NCBI RefSeq assembly: GCF_039523415.1
Contig: NZ_BAAAFG010000015.1
Location: forward strand, 372,001-436,000
DNA length: 64,000 nt
Direction of reading: 5' to 3'
DNA from: Gangjinia marincola
Lineage (GTDB): Bacteria > Bacteroidota > Bacteroidia > Flavobacteriales > Flavobacteriaceae
Position 1 is the first letter of the stretch. Each line of letters begins with the position of its first letter. The notes beneath the pieces were generated by a model. It saw only the letters and a list, made by a program, of their open reading frames with translations, did not search any database and was not told the origin of the DNA. The position numbers were made by a program, and so were the translations under genes. Below are positions 45,266-55,068 of this stretch, in pieces.

Positions 45266-46756
45266 ATGTCACTAAAATCCATTGCAGCAAAACTTTTTGC
45301 CACCAGAGAAGTTGGAAAAATGCAACGCTGGATAAAAAAACCCGTAGAGACTCAAGCTAGGGTCTTTCATCAATTGATTAAAACGGCAGAGCAAACTAAA
45401 TTTGGTAAAGAACACAATTTTAGTTTGATTAAAAATCCTGCAGACTTTGCCCAACAAGTTCCCGTTTGTGATTATGAAGGGTTAAGAAGTTACATTGACA
45501 GTGTCGTTAAAGGGGAAGAAGATATTCTATGGCCAGGCAAACCCTTGTACTTTGCAAAAACCTCTGGAACAACTAGCGGAGCGAAATATATTCCGTTGAC
45601 CAAAGAATCCATGCCTACCCATATTAAGGCCGCTAGAAATGCTTTGCTTTGCTATATCAAAGAAACGGGAAACGCCAATTTTGTAGACGGTAAGATGATC
45701 TTTTTGCAAGGCAGTCCAGAGCTTACGCAAAAAAGTGGAATCTCACTAGGGAGACTTTCAGGCATTGTGGCTCACTACGTACCATCCTACTTACTTAAAA
45801 ATCGTTTACCAAGCTGGGAGACTAATTGTATTGAGGATTGGGAAACTAAGGTAGATGCGATTGTAGATGAAACCATAGATCAAAACATGACCGTGATAAG
45901 CGGTATTCCCTCCTGGGTACAAATGTATTTTGAACGGCTAATTGAACGCACTAATAAACCCGTTGGGGATCTCTTTAAAAAGTTCAATCTCTTCATTTAT
46001 GGCGGTGTTAATTTTGAACCTTATCGTGCAAAATTTGAGCAGCTCATCGGCAGAAGAGTAGATAGTATTGAGCTTTTTCCAGCTTCAGAGGGATTTTTTG
46101 CGTTTCAGGATTCGCAAAAAAATAAAGGATTACTACTTCTATTAGATTCAGGCATATTTTACGAATTTATCAAGGCAGACGAATTTTTTGATGAGAATCC
46201 TTCCCGTTTGACCATTGGTGACGTTAAGTTAGATGTAAACTACGTCATGATCATTTCTACTACAGCAGGTTTATGGGCGTACAATCTGGGCGACACTATT
46301 AAATTTACCAGTATTTCACCCTATCGTGTTATCGTTACAGGAAGAATTAAACACTTTATTTCGGCATTTGGTGAGCACGTAATCGCCAATGAGGTGGAAA
46401 ATGCGTTGAATATCGCTTTGGCTAAAGAGGAAGCGACTATCAATGAATTTACGGTAGCACCACAGGTTAACCCGGCTTCGGGCTTGCCCTATCATGAATG
46501 GTTGATCGAATTCAATCAAGAACCTAAGGATTTGTCCGCTTTCGCGGAAGCGATTGATCAGGCCATGCAGCAGCAAAATACATACTACGATGATTTAATT
46601 AGCGGGAGTATCCTTCGACCTTTAAAAATAACCAGAGTAGCACCTGAGGGATTTAAAAAATATATGAAATCTATTGGTAAGCTAGGAGGACAAAATAAAC
46701 TCCCCAGATTATCGAATGATCGAAAGATCGCAGATGTTCTTGAAACGCTAAAATAA
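45266..46756 (+). CDS. GH3-family (auxin-responsive-like) acyl-adenylating ligase
   Basis: A 496-residue cytoplasmic protein related to plant GH3 enzymes. The ATP-binding motif is FAKTSGTTSGAKYIPLTKES near residues 92-111. ASEGFFAFQ, YVMIISTTAGLWAYNLGDTI and FGEHVIANEVENAL are further conserved blocks. GH3 enzymes activate carboxylic acids as adenylates and join them to amino acids or amines. The bacterial substrates are unknown. The codons at 46535-46552 contain the GCTTTCGCGG palindrome and encode a short AFAEA loop. It lies 9 bases after the M23 gene. Confidence 0.87.
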   Translation: MSLKSIAAKLFATREVGKMQRWIKKPVETQARVFHQLIKTAEQTKFGKEHNFSLIKNPADFAQQVPVCDYEGLRSYIDSVVKGEEDILWPGKPLYFAKTSGTTSGAKYIPLTKESMPTHIKAARNALLCYIKETGNANFVDGKMIFLQGSPELTQKSGISLGRLSGIVAHYVPSYLLKNRLPSWETNCIEDWETKVDAIVDETIDQNMTVISGIPSWVQMYFERLIERTNKPVGDLFKKFNLFIYGGVNFEPYRAKFEQLIGRRVDSIELFPASEGFFAFQDSQKNKGLLLLLDSGIFYEFIKADEFFDENPSRLTIGDVKLDVNYVMIISTTAGLWAYNLGDTIKFTSISPYRVIVTGRIKHFISAFGEHVIANEVENALNIALAKEEATINEFTVAPQVNPASGLPYHEWLIEFNQEPKDLSAFAEAIDQAMQQQNTYYDDLISGSILRPLKITRVAPEGFKKYMKSIGKLGGQNKLPRLSNDRKIADVLETLK

Positions 46757-46758
46757 TG

Positions 46759-46766
46759 TACCTTTG
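46759..46766 (+). promoter_or_regulatory. -7 element of the DUF6909 gene
   Basis: TACCTTTG matches TAnnTTTG and starts two bases after the upstream stop codon. It ends nine bases before the ATG at 46776. If used, the DUF6909 mRNA would have almost no leader, and the polysaccharide locus downstream could be transcribed from here. Confidence 0.4.
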
Positions 46767-46775
46767 ACCGCAATT

Positions 46776-48467
46776 ATGACGATGATTACCATACCAGGAA
46801 GAACGCGCGCACAAGAGAGCTCAAACGCCATTGAGCGACTCTACATTACAATGCGTCACCTGTTTAATCGCGGATTTTATAAGCCCACAGGAGTTTCTGG
46901 AGAAAGCCTTAAAGAAGCCTTGCTCACACTACGTCCTGAAATATATGGTACTGTAGCCGAAGAAAAAATTGAGCTCAACGGTTTACTCTATATAATGGAT
47001 CGATTACCGCTGGGAATCGAGGAATGTAAGTTTATTAACCTCACCAGTGATGAAGGATATAAGAACTCTCATTTCACCCCAATTGTTCCTCCTAAACGAA
47101 GAAGAAATTGCTATCGTATTGATGAGGAGCAGATGAACATCGAAATTACGCGAGGACGCTCAGAGATATACGATATTTTAACCCATCTCACATTCCTTTT
47201 TATTGAGGCCGAAAAAATCAGAGATGCTGTGGTTATCGATGAAGAAGGTAATACCACAAGAGACTGGGAGAAATTAGAAAAAGCTGTCCTTAGAAAAAAG
47301 GATCTTACACAACAGGAAAGAGAAATTGCGATTACACACACGGCCAATATTTTAGGACGAACGTTTGAGGAGGTCCTACAGGTGTATGATAAATTTGCGC
47401 TTAAAGAAAATGGAGAACGTTTTCTTCATATAGTCTATTGGTTAGGTAAGCTAAGTATTCAAGAGGATATTGATGAAACAAAACGCATTATTACCTTTAG
47501 CCCGGTGTTAAGAGAGCGTTTAGGACATCACATACACGGTGAACGCTGGGCAAACGCTATTAAAAAACAGCTGGTAAAGCATAATTTAATTAATCGCCCA
47601 TTACACATTGTTAGTGCAAATATGCATAGTGTAATGAACACTTTATACGCGCCTCAAGCCTTAGATTCTTTGATTAAAAAGCACTCAACTCAGTATGTTT
47701 ATGAACAATTGAGCAAGTCTAACAATGAGCAACTGCGGCAACGTGTACTCAAACTTGCGCTCAACCAGGGGATGTATTTTATTACGGATGAAAGCGGCGC
47801 TAATATTAATGTTCAACTATTTGACACAGCCGGATTTAATTGCCCTGATCAACGATTTTGTACTACTTTAGAGGATAAAGAAGAAAAGCCTGTAATTATT
47901 GTGATGGATTATGCATTTGGGGAACAGGCCTATGAGACCATGGATGAATTATTAAAACCTTATCGTATTGATGATCAGAACATCCATTTGGATGTAAAAT
48001 CAATTTCTATAATGGGTAAGGCAGGTATCTTAGAGGGTGGTAAGGGAGACATTATGATCCCTAGTGCCCATCTTTTTGAGGGAACAGCAGATAATTATCC
48101 CTTTAAAAACCGATTAAAAAAGAAAGATTTAGAAGGCAATGGTCTATCTATTTTTAGTGGTGCAATGGTAACCGTTTTAGGGACTTCCTTACAAAATAGA
48201 GATATCCTTAAGTTTTTTCACGACTCGACCTGGAACGTCATTGGGCTTGAGATGGAAGGTGCGCATTATCAAAAGGCTATTCAGGCAGCGTCCAAATTAC
48301 GCGGGAGTATTTCACCAAAAGTTAAAGTGAGGTATGCCTATTATGCGAGTGATAATCCTTTAGAAACGGGAAGTACGTTAGCTTCAGGCGGACTTGGAAC
48401 TACAGGTGTAAAACCTACCTATTTGATTACCGAAAAAATTTTAGAACAAATATTTAATCAAGCTTAG
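46776..48467 (+). CDS. DUF6909-like protein with nucleoside phosphorylase-like C-terminal half
   Basis: A 563-residue protein counted from ATG 46776; an upstream in-frame TTG lies in a promoter box and ATG 46782 is a further option. The N-terminal half (about 1-250) is helical (ESSNAIERLYITMRHLFNRG). The C-terminal half contains GKAGILEGGKGDIMIPSAH, GAMVTVLGTSLQNRDIL and WNVIGLEMEGAHYQKAIQAA. The MEGA signature resembles purine nucleoside phosphorylases and AMP nucleosidase. I believe it is the Bacteroidetes DUF6909 family, whose activity is unknown. A nucleotide or nucleoside substrate is inference. The Wzz-like gene begins one base after its stop. Confidence 0.75.
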   Translation: MTMITIPGRTRAQESSNAIERLYITMRHLFNRGFYKPTGVSGESLKEALLTLRPEIYGTVAEEKIELNGLLYIMDRLPLGIEECKFINLTSDEGYKNSHFTPIVPPKRRRNCYRIDEEQMNIEITRGRSEIYDILTHLTFLFIEAEKIRDAVVIDEEGNTTRDWEKLEKAVLRKKDLTQQEREIAITHTANILGRTFEEVLQVYDKFALKENGERFLHIVYWLGKLSIQEDIDETKRIITFSPVLRERLGHHIHGERWANAIKKQLVKHNLINRPLHIVSANMHSVMNTLYAPQALDSLIKKHSTQYVYEQLSKSNNEQLRQRVLKLALNQGMYFITDESGANINVQLFDTAGFNCPDQRFCTTLEDKEEKPVIIVMDYAFGEQAYETMDELLKPYRIDDQNIHLDVKSISIMGKAGILEGGKGDIMIPSAHLFEGTADNYPFKNRLKKKDLEGNGLSIFSGAMVTVLGTSLQNRDILKFFHDSTWNVIGLEMEGAHYQKAIQAASKLRGSISPKVKVRYAYYASDNPLETGSTLASGGLGTTGVKPTYLITEKILEQIFNQA

Positions 48468-48468
48468 T

Positions 48469-49455
48469 ATGAGTGATCAGCAATATAACGATGAGATCGA
48501 TTTAGGTGTTGTTTTTCAAAAAATTAAAGATGGGTTTAAACAATTTTTGATCTTCATTTATAGTATAATCCAGTTTTTCCTAAAATATGCGATTGTCATT
48601 ATCGTACTTCTTATTGTTGGTGCGGTAATAGGATATTTTTTAAATAAACAAGCTGAACCTGTAAAAGAAGCTACTCTAGTAGTGCATAATAATTATGATG
48701 CGACCAGTTATGTGTATTCTGCTGTTGAATTATTAAATCGCAAAGTTGCCGAGAGAGATTCTGTCTTTTTGGTTGAAAATGGTTTTAAACTTGATGAAAA
48801 CGGAGCTGATTTATTAGGCATAAAAATTTCGCCTATTGTGAATGTAGTCGATTTAATTTCAAGAACACAAGTTGATCCTAGGAGTTTGGAAGCATTTTTC
48901 AACGAAATAAAATATGAAGAAGACCTATTGAGTTCTGAGGCTTTTTATACTGAGTATCAAAAACATAAAATTAAAATCACCACCAGTAGCAGTGCTTCTA
49001 ATCAAACCATTAAACGGGTTATTGAATTTTTAGGTAATAATGCACATCTTAAAAAATTACGAACCAGTTATCTGGACGATATCAATGCTAGAATTGTTGA
49101 GAATAAAGTTATTCTTAAACAGATCGACACACTCATCAAAAGAGTAAAGACTCCTCAAACCTCAAGCTTACCTAGTAGTATTTACATAGACTCGCAAGAA
49201 GATGCTCAATTAAACGATTTGATTTTGACCAAAAGAGAGGTTATAAAAGAAAATGAAAGTTTACGTTCTGCATTAATTAGAAGTGACGATATTATTTTGT
49301 TACTTAATAATCCCAAACTAACTGTTGTAAAACAAGGCCTTCTAGCGAATAAAATGATAATACTACCTGTGCTTTTGATCGGTTTATTCGTAGCTGTGGT
49401 TCTTTGCATTAGGTTTTATACATATTTAAAAAAGTTATCCCAATCTCATGAGTAA
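48469..49455 (+). CDS. Wzz-like chain-length-determinant-type membrane protein
   Basis: A 328-residue inner-membrane protein with a transmembrane helix at about residues 38-58 and another at about 300-320. A large extracytoplasmic helical domain lies between. This two-helix topology is that of polysaccharide co-polymerases, which set chain length with Wzy. Sequence motifs of classical Wzz proteins are weak (no clear proline-glycine motif), so the assignment rests on topology and place at the head of the glycan locus. The next gene, rfbB, overlaps its end by 8 bases. Confidence 0.65.
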   Translation: MSDQQYNDEIDLGVVFQKIKDGFKQFLIFIYSIIQFFLKYAIVIIVLLIVGAVIGYFLNKQAEPVKEATLVVHNNYDATSYVYSAVELLNRKVAERDSVFLVENGFKLDENGADLLGIKISPIVNVVDLISRTQVDPRSLEAFFNEIKYEEDLLSSEAFYTEYQKHKIKITTSSSASNQTIKRVIEFLGNNAHLKKLRTSYLDDINARIVENKVILKQIDTLIKRVKTPQTSSLPSSIYIDSQEDAQLNDLILTKREVIKENESLRSALIRSDDIILLLNNPKLTVVKQGLLANKMIILPVLLIGLFVAVVLCIRFYTYLKKLSQSHE

Positions 49456-50464
49456 AGAAAATATCCTTATTACAGGAGGAGCCGGATTCATAGGATCAAA
49501 TTTTGTAAATCATTATGTACTAAACCACCCCCAGGAGCACATTGTCAATCTTGATAAATTGACGTATGCCGCCAATCTGGAATATATAAATGTTTCTCAA
49601 GAGGCTAATTATACTTTTATAGAAGGAGATATCTGTGATAAGCGTACATTAAATAACTTATTTAATACATACGGTTTTAAAAAGGTAATACATTTTGCAG
49701 CAGAATCTCATGTAGACAACTCTATCAAAAATCCAGGTGCTTTTATTGATACGAACATAACAGGTAGTTTTAATCTCTTACACACTGCATACGCTCATTG
49801 GATGGACGCACCATTTAAATTAAAAGAAGAGTATAGTCAAGTAAGATTTTTACATGTTTCTACAGATGAAGTATATGGAACATTAGGTAAAGAAGGTTTA
49901 TTTACCGAAGAAACACCATATGCGCCCAATAGCCCTTACAGTGCATCAAAAGCAGCTTCAGATTTTATTGTGCGTAGTTACTTTCACACATACGGTATGC
50001 CCGTAGTGACCACAAATTGCTCCAATAATTATGGTCCCCATCAGCACGATGAGAAACTAATACCAACGATTATTAGAAAAGCAATCGCAGGAGAAGACAT
50101 TCCAATTTATGGTGATGGCGAAAATATACGGGACTGGTTATACGTGTTGGATCATTGCAAAGGAATTGAACTTGTTTTAGCTAAAGGAAAACTAGGAGAA
50201 ACCTATAATATTGGTGGACGAAACGAACGCAATAATTTGTATATAGCGAATAAAATTTGTGAAGTATTGGACCAAAAGCAACCGAGAAATAATGGAAGTT
50301 ATGCTGATCAAATTACCTTTGTTAAAGACAGACCCGGTCATGATTTTAGGTATGCGATTGATGCAAGTAAAATTGAGAATGAGCTGGGATGGAAAGCAGA
50401 CGAGAATTTTGAGACCGGCATTACAAAAACCATTGATTGGTATTTAACTAAATATACATCATGA
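49448..50464 (+). CDS. rfbB: dTDP-glucose 4,6-dehydratase
   Basis: A 338-residue short-chain dehydrogenase-fold enzyme. It has [21 protein letters not shown] nucleotide-binding glycines ([14 protein letters not shown]), [12 protein letters not shown], the STDEVYG strand with the catalytic Thr-Asp-Glu, and the YSASKAASD catalytic Tyr-Lys. It makes dTDP-4-keto-6-deoxyglucose, the second step of dTDP-rhamnose synthesis. Its stop overlaps the rfbA start (ATGA), and it overlaps the Wzz-like gene by 8 bases, so the genes are translationally coupled. Confidence 0.97.
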   Translation: MSKENILITGGAGFIGSNFVNHYVLNHPQEHIVNLDKLTYAANLEYINVSQEANYTFIEGDICDKRTLNNLFNTYGFKKVIHFAAESHVDNSIKNPGAFIDTNITGSFNLLHTAYAHWMDAPFKLKEEYSQVRFLHVSTDEVYGTLGKEGLFTEETPYAPNSPYSASKAASDFIVRSYFHTYGMPVVTTNCSNNYGPHQHDEKLIPTIIRKAIAGEDIPIYGDGENIRDWLYVLDHCKGIELVLAKGKLGETYNIGGRNERNNLYIANKICEVLDQKQPRNNGSYADQITFVKDRPGHDFRYAIDASKIENELGWKADENFETGITKTIDWYLTKYTS

Positions 50465-51318
50465 AAGGAATAATTCTGGCGGGAGGATCTGGCACCCGAT
50501 TGCATCCATGTACACTAGCGGTGAGCAAGCAATTAATGCCTGTTTATGATAAACCCATGATTTACTATCCGTTATCTACATTAATGTCCGCTGGGATAAG
50601 AGAAATACTCATTATTTCTACTCCTCATGACCTACCAGCTTTTAAAAATTTGTTAGGAGATGGAGAAAATTTGGGATGCAGGTTTGAATACGCTGTTCAA
50701 AATGCACCCAATGGTCTGGCCGAAGCATTTATTATTGGCGCAGATTTCATTGGGGGTGATAAAGTAGCCTTAATTTTAGGAGACAATATTTTTTACGGGT
50801 CTGGATTAGAAGAATTATTACAGCACAATAATGACCCTGAGGGAGGAATTATATATGCTTATCACGTTCATGATCCGCAACGTTACGGGGTTGTAGAGTT
50901 TGATAATAAAGGTAAAGCAATAAGCATTCAGGAAAAACCGACCCACCCTAAATCCAATTACGCCGTTCCCGGAATTTATTTTTACGATAATGAAGTAGTA
51001 GACATCGCTAAGAATATAAGCCCCAGCGACAGAGGTGAATTGGAAATTACAGATGTGAATAATGAATATTTAAAAAGAGATAAATTACATGTTAGTATTC
51101 TCGATAAAGGAACTGCTTGGTTAGATACAGGAACATTTAATTCTTTGATGCAGGCGGGACAATTTGTACAGGTCATTGAGGAGCGACAGGGATTAAAAAT
51201 CGGGGCGATTGAAGAAGTTGCATTTCAGATGGGATATATCTCAAGAGATCAATTGGATCAATTAGCTGCTCCCTTTCTAAAAAGTGGTTATAGTATAAAT
51301 TTTTCTAAAGTACCATAG
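50461..51318 (+). CDS. rfbA: Glucose-1-phosphate thymidylyltransferase
   Basis: A 285-residue nucleotidyltransferase of standard length. [21 protein letters not shown] is split into the conserved glycine-rich nucleotide site and its Lys. [16 protein letters not shown] and [13 protein letters not shown] are family signatures, and the Asp in the latter binds metal. It forms dTDP-glucose from dTTP and glucose-1-phosphate, the first step of the rhamnose branch, and is usually feedback-inhibited by dTDP-rhamnose. The next gene starts at the very next base. Confidence 0.97.
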   Translation: MKGIILAGGSGTRLHPCTLAVSKQLMPVYDKPMIYYPLSTLMSAGIREILIISTPHDLPAFKNLLGDGENLGCRFEYAVQNAPNGLAEAFIIGADFIGGDKVALILGDNIFYGSGLEELLQHNNDPEGGIIYAYHVHDPQRYGVVEFDNKGKAISIQEKPTHPKSNYAVPGIYFYDNEVVDIAKNISPSDRGELEITDVNNEYLKRDKLHVSILDKGTAWLDTGTFNSLMQAGQFVQVIEERQGLKIGAIEEVAFQMGYISRDQLDQLAAPFLKSGYSINFSKVP

Positions 51319-51882
51319 ATGAATATTGATAAGACACCTATTGAAGGCTGCTATTTGATTAAGCCTAAGGTTTTTAAAGATGATAGAGGGAGCTTTATGG
51401 AAACATATAACAGCCAGACCTTTACTGAATTGACGGGGCTAAATCCTAAATTTGTTCAGGATAATCAATCGGTTTCAGCATATGGTACAGTACGAGGCTT
51501 GCATTTTCAGGAGGGTAAATATGCTCAATCTAAGTTAGTACGGGTAATTGAAGGAGAAGTACTAGATTTGGTTGTTGACCTTCGCCCACTAAGTAAAACA
51601 TTTAAAAAAAGCTTCAGCATAAAATTAAGCAAAGAAAATAATTTTCAGCTTTTTATTCCCCGGGGTCTTGCTCATGGTTTTTCTGTTCTTAAACAGAATA
51701 CCATCTTTTGTTATAAGTGCGATAATTTTTATCATAAGGGCAGTGAGAGAGGAATTCGATATAACGACCCAGAGTTGAATCTTGACTGGCACTTAAATCA
51801 AGATGATATGATTCTTTCAAAAAAAGATAAAGATCTTCCTACGTTACGGGAGTATCTAGACGATAGAAAAGCTCAAGGGTGA
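51319..51882 (+). CDS. rfbC: dTDP-4-dehydrorhamnose 3,5-epimerase
   Basis: A 187-residue cupin-fold enzyme. KVFKDDRGSFMETYN, FVQDNQSVSAYGTVRGLHFQ (catalytic His in RGLHFQ) and PRGLAHGFSVL are the family motifs, all intact. It performs the third step of dTDP-rhamnose synthesis. Its stop overlaps the GTG start of rfbD by four bases. The start at 51319 directly abuts rfbA. Confidence 0.96.
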   Translation: MNIDKTPIEGCYLIKPKVFKDDRGSFMETYNSQTFTELTGLNPKFVQDNQSVSAYGTVRGLHFQEGKYAQSKLVRVIEGEVLDLVVDLRPLSKTFKKSFSIKLSKENNFQLFIPRGLAHGFSVLKQNTIFCYKCDNFYHKGSERGIRYNDPELNLDWHLNQDDMILSKKDKDLPTLREYLDDRKAQG

Positions 51883-52727
51883 AAAAGGTACTAGTTACAG
51901 GGGCAAACGGTCAGTTAGCGCAATGTATAGATTTACACAGCAAAACTATAAATGAGGTCGAGTTTATTCTAGCCCCGTCAAGCTCACTTGATATTACCCG
52001 TCAAGCGGAAGTAGACTCTTTTTTTGACAAACATAAGGTCCACTATTGCATCAATACTGCAGCATTTACTAATGTTGAATTAGCAGAAACTCAGCAGGAA
52101 AAGGCATTTAAAGTTAATGCATTAGGAGCCAAACACCTAGCCGAAGCATGTGAAAAGCATAACGCAACCCTTATACATGTATCTACAGATTACGTATTTG
52201 ATGGAAACAATAAGGGAGAATACCTGGAAACGGATCTAACAAATCCCATCAATGTTTATGGAGTGTCAAAGCAAAAAGGAGAAGAATACGTAAGGGCGAT
52301 ATGCAGTAAGCATTTCATTATAAGAACCTCTTGGTTATATTCCCAATTTGGACATAATTTTTATAAAACAATTAAAAAAAAGATAGCTCAAGGATCAACA
52401 TTACGTATCACTACAGCGCAAATAGGAACCCCTACTAATGCAAATGATTTGACTGAGTACGTGTTGTTTTTAATCAAGAATAATATTCAGCAGTATGGAA
52501 CGTATCACTTTAGTAACTTAGGAAGATGTACCTGGTTTGATTTTGCTAAAGCCATTGCTAATGGCCTAGGAAGGAGCAAGGAGGTTGACCTTCTTGTTTC
52601 AAATGCTTATCAGACCAAAGCAAAAAGACCTATGAATAGTGTTTTGAGTAAGAGAAAAGCACTAAAAATGTATCCAGATATTCTCTCATGGCAAGATAGT
52701 CTTACGCACTTAATAGAAACGACATGA
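51879..52727 (+). CDS. rfbD: dTDP-4-dehydrorhamnose reductase
   Basis: A 282-residue extended short-chain reductase starting with GTG at 51879 (KKVLVTGANGQLAQCI). VSTDYVFDGNNKGEY and the catalytic YGVSKQKGE are conserved. It reduces the last intermediate to dTDP-L-rhamnose with NAD(P)H. The GTG start is supported by the four-base overlap with rfbC and the exact position of the nucleotide motif. With rfbB, rfbA and rfbC it completes the pathway. Its stop overlaps the wecB start (ATGA). Confidence 0.95.
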   Translation: MKKVLVTGANGQLAQCIDLHSKTINEVEFILAPSSSLDITRQAEVDSFFDKHKVHYCINTAAFTNVELAETQQEKAFKVNALGAKHLAEACEKHNATLIHVSTDYVFDGNNKGEYLETDLTNPINVYGVSKQKGEEYVRAICSKHFIIRTSWLYSQFGHNFYKTIKKKIAQGSTLRITTAQIGTPTNANDLTEYVLFLIKNNIQQYGTYHFSNLGRCTWFDFAKAIANGLGRSKEVDLLVSNAYQTKAKRPMNSVLSKRKALKMYPDILSWQDSLTHLIETT

Positions 52728-53848
52728 AAAAAAAGAACCTCATCGTTTTTGGCACACGCCCAGAAGCTATAAAAATGGCTCCGTTGGTGAACTCATTCTT
52801 AAAAGATGATCGTTTTGACACAAAAGTTTGCGTGACTGCTCAGCATAGAGAAATGCTTGATCAAGTACTTGATTTTTTTGAAATTAAGCCAGATTTTGAT
52901 TTAAACGTAATGACACCAAATCAAAACCTATATAGTTTGACTGCAACCATAATTGAGCAAATGAAACCCGTACTTGAAGAGGTAAAGCCTGACTATGTGT
53001 ATGTACACGGGGATACTACGACTTCAATGGCGGCGGGAATAGCGGCATTTTATAGTGGAGCAAAAATATGTCATGTTGAAGCTGGGTTAAGAACATTTGA
53101 CAGACAATATCCTTTTCCAGAAGAATTTAACCGACAACTCACCGGCAAGATTGCTGATTTTCATTTTGCGCCTACGATACTTTCTAAAGAAAATTTGCTC
53201 AAGGAAAATGTTACCGAAGATTCTATTTTAGTAACTGGCAATACGGTGATTGACGCACTTTTATACGGAATTGAAAAGGTAAATGAATCTTCATTTAGGG
53301 ACAAGGAAATAGAAACAATTAAAGGTACGATTGATTTATCAAAAAAAGTTATTTTGGTTACAGGTCATAGACGGGAGAATCATGGAGAAGGTCTGATTAA
53401 GATTTGTACAGCACTTAAAGATATTGCTACCAAAAACAGTAAAGTAGAAATTGTATATCCGGTTCATCTCAACCCTAATGTAAAGGAGCCGGTGCATCAC
53501 CTTTTAGGAGGAATAGAAAATATAAAATTGGTAGCTCCTCTAGCGTATCCAGCTTTTATTTGGTTAATGGAAAAGTCTTATCTTATCATAACAGATAGCG
53601 GTGGGATACAAGAAGAAGCACCAAGTCTAGGTAAACCTGTATTAGTAACAAGAGATACCACAGAGCGGCCAGAAGCTGTAAAGGAAGGAACGGTCTTGCT
53701 TGTTGGAACAGATACAAAACGAATAGTTGAGGAGTCCAATAAACTCCTCACAGACCAAGAATATTATAAAACAATGGGAATGCTTCATAATCCATATGGT
53801 GATGGCAAAGCAACAGAGCGTATTATGAATTATATCTTAGAACAATAG
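52724..53848 (+). CDS. wecB: UDP-N-acetylglucosamine 2-epimerase (non-hydrolysing)
   Basis: A 374-residue GT-B-fold enzyme. FGTRPEAIKMAPLV is the N-terminal signature. VHGDTTTSMAAGIAAFY, HVEAGLRTFDRQYPFPEE and ITDSGGIQEEAPSLGKPVL are the active-site blocks. It converts UDP-GlcNAc to UDP-ManNAc. With the dehydrogenase next door it supplies UDP-ManNAc uronic acid for the surface glycan. Confidence 0.95.
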   Translation: MKKKNLIVFGTRPEAIKMAPLVNSFLKDDRFDTKVCVTAQHREMLDQVLDFFEIKPDFDLNVMTPNQNLYSLTATIIEQMKPVLEEVKPDYVYVHGDTTTSMAAGIAAFYSGAKICHVEAGLRTFDRQYPFPEEFNRQLTGKIADFHFAPTILSKENLLKENVTEDSILVTGNTVIDALLYGIEKVNESSFRDKEIETIKGTIDLSKKVILVTGHRRENHGEGLIKICTALKDIATKNSKVEIVYPVHLNPNVKEPVHHLLGGIENIKLVAPLAYPAFIWLMEKSYLIITDSGGIQEEAPSLGKPVLVTRDTTERPEAVKEGTVLLVGTDTKRIVEESNKLLTDQEYYKTMGMLHNPYGDGKATERIMNYILEQ

Positions 53849-53859
53849 AATTTGATCAG

Positions 53860-55068
53860 ATGAGTAACAAACCAAGCGTAGTAATGATGGGATTAGGTTA
53901 TATAGGCTTACCTACAGCAGCCCTAATCGCTAGCAGGGGTTTACGTGTAACCGGGATCGATATACGAGAAAACGTTGTAGAAACGATTAACAAGGGCCAA
54001 ATACATATCGTAGAACCTGATTTGGATGGTTTAGTTCATCATGTTGTCCATAAAGGAGATCTAACGGCAACTACAAGCCCTGTAAAAGCTGATGTCTACT
54101 TAATTGCTGTTCCAACCCCGTTTAAAGATAATCACATGCCAGATCTCTCTTATGTGTTATCAGCCACAAAGAGCATAATTCCAGTATTAGAGAAAGGTGT
54201 TCTGGTAATCTTAGAATCAACCAGTCCTGTTGGTACTACGCGTAAAATGGAAGAGCTTATTTATACTACCAGACCAGAATTAAAAGGACATATATATATT
54301 GCCTACTGTCCTGAGCGTGTATTACCAGGCAACATATTACACGAACTGCAACATAATGATAGAGCTATTGGAGGTATAGACCAGGCATCGACCCAAAAAG
54401 CAATAGCTTTTTATAAGCATTTCGTTTCGGGACAGCTCCATCCCACCAATGCGAAAACAGCAGAAATGGTAAAACTGGTAGAAAATGCTTCCAGAGACAA
54501 TCAAATCGCATTTGCCAATGAGCTTTCGATGATTTGTGATAAAGCAGAAATTAACGTTTGGGAAATGATCGCGTTAGCGAATAAACACCCCAGAGTAAAT
54601 ATTTTAAACCCCGGGACAGGAGTAGGGGGTCATTGTATCGCTGTAGATCCTTGGTTTATAGTTTCAGAATTTCCTAATGAAAGCACCTTAATTAAAACCA
54701 GCAGAGAGCGTAATGTATATAAGACCCAATGGGTGATTGAAAAGGTGAAAAACAAAGCACTTGCGTTTAAAATTGAGCATGATCGTGACCCCATTATTGC
54801 ATGTATGGGATTAGCGTTCAAACCAGATATTGATGACTTGCGCGAGTCACCTGCGCTCCAAGTAGCAGATACGCTTAAAAAAGAAGGTTTTAAGACACTT
54901 GAGGTTGAACCTAACTTAGTTGGTGCTGTAACGGATCGACAAATAGTCCCTGCAAATGATGCTATCCTACACGCAGACATTATCGTTTTTTTAGTAGCGC
55001 ACAAGGAATTTAAACACCTACCAAAAATAGAACATAAAATAACGTTAGATTTTTGTGGCAACCTATAA
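53860..55068 (+). CDS. wecC: UDP-N-acetyl-D-mannosamine dehydrogenase
   Basis: A 402-residue UDP-sugar dehydrogenase. MGLGYIGLPTAALIASRG is the NAD-binding motif, AYCPERVLPGN is the family block and GTGVGGHCIAVDPWF holds the catalytic Cys. The order after wecB and the WecC-type CPERVLPGN motif support UDP-ManNAc as substrate, with UDP-GlcNAc dehydrogenase (WbpA-like) as the alternative. It makes UDP-ManNAcA by two oxidations. The next gene overlaps its end by 14 bases. Confidence 0.9.
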   Translation: MSNKPSVVMMGLGYIGLPTAALIASRGLRVTGIDIRENVVETINKGQIHIVEPDLDGLVHHVVHKGDLTATTSPVKADVYLIAVPTPFKDNHMPDLSYVLSATKSIIPVLEKGVLVILESTSPVGTTRKMEELIYTTRPELKGHIYIAYCPERVLPGNILHELQHNDRAIGGIDQASTQKAIAFYKHFVSGQLHPTNAKTAEMVKLVENASRDNQIAFANELSMICDKAEINVWEMIALANKHPRVNILNPGTGVGGHCIAVDPWFIVSEFPNESTLIKTSRERNVYKTQWVIEKVKNKALAFKIEHDRDPIIACMGLAFKPDIDDLRESPALQVADTLKKEGFKTLEVEPNLVGAVTDRQIVPANDAILHADIIVFLVAHKEFKHLPKIEHKITLDFCGNL

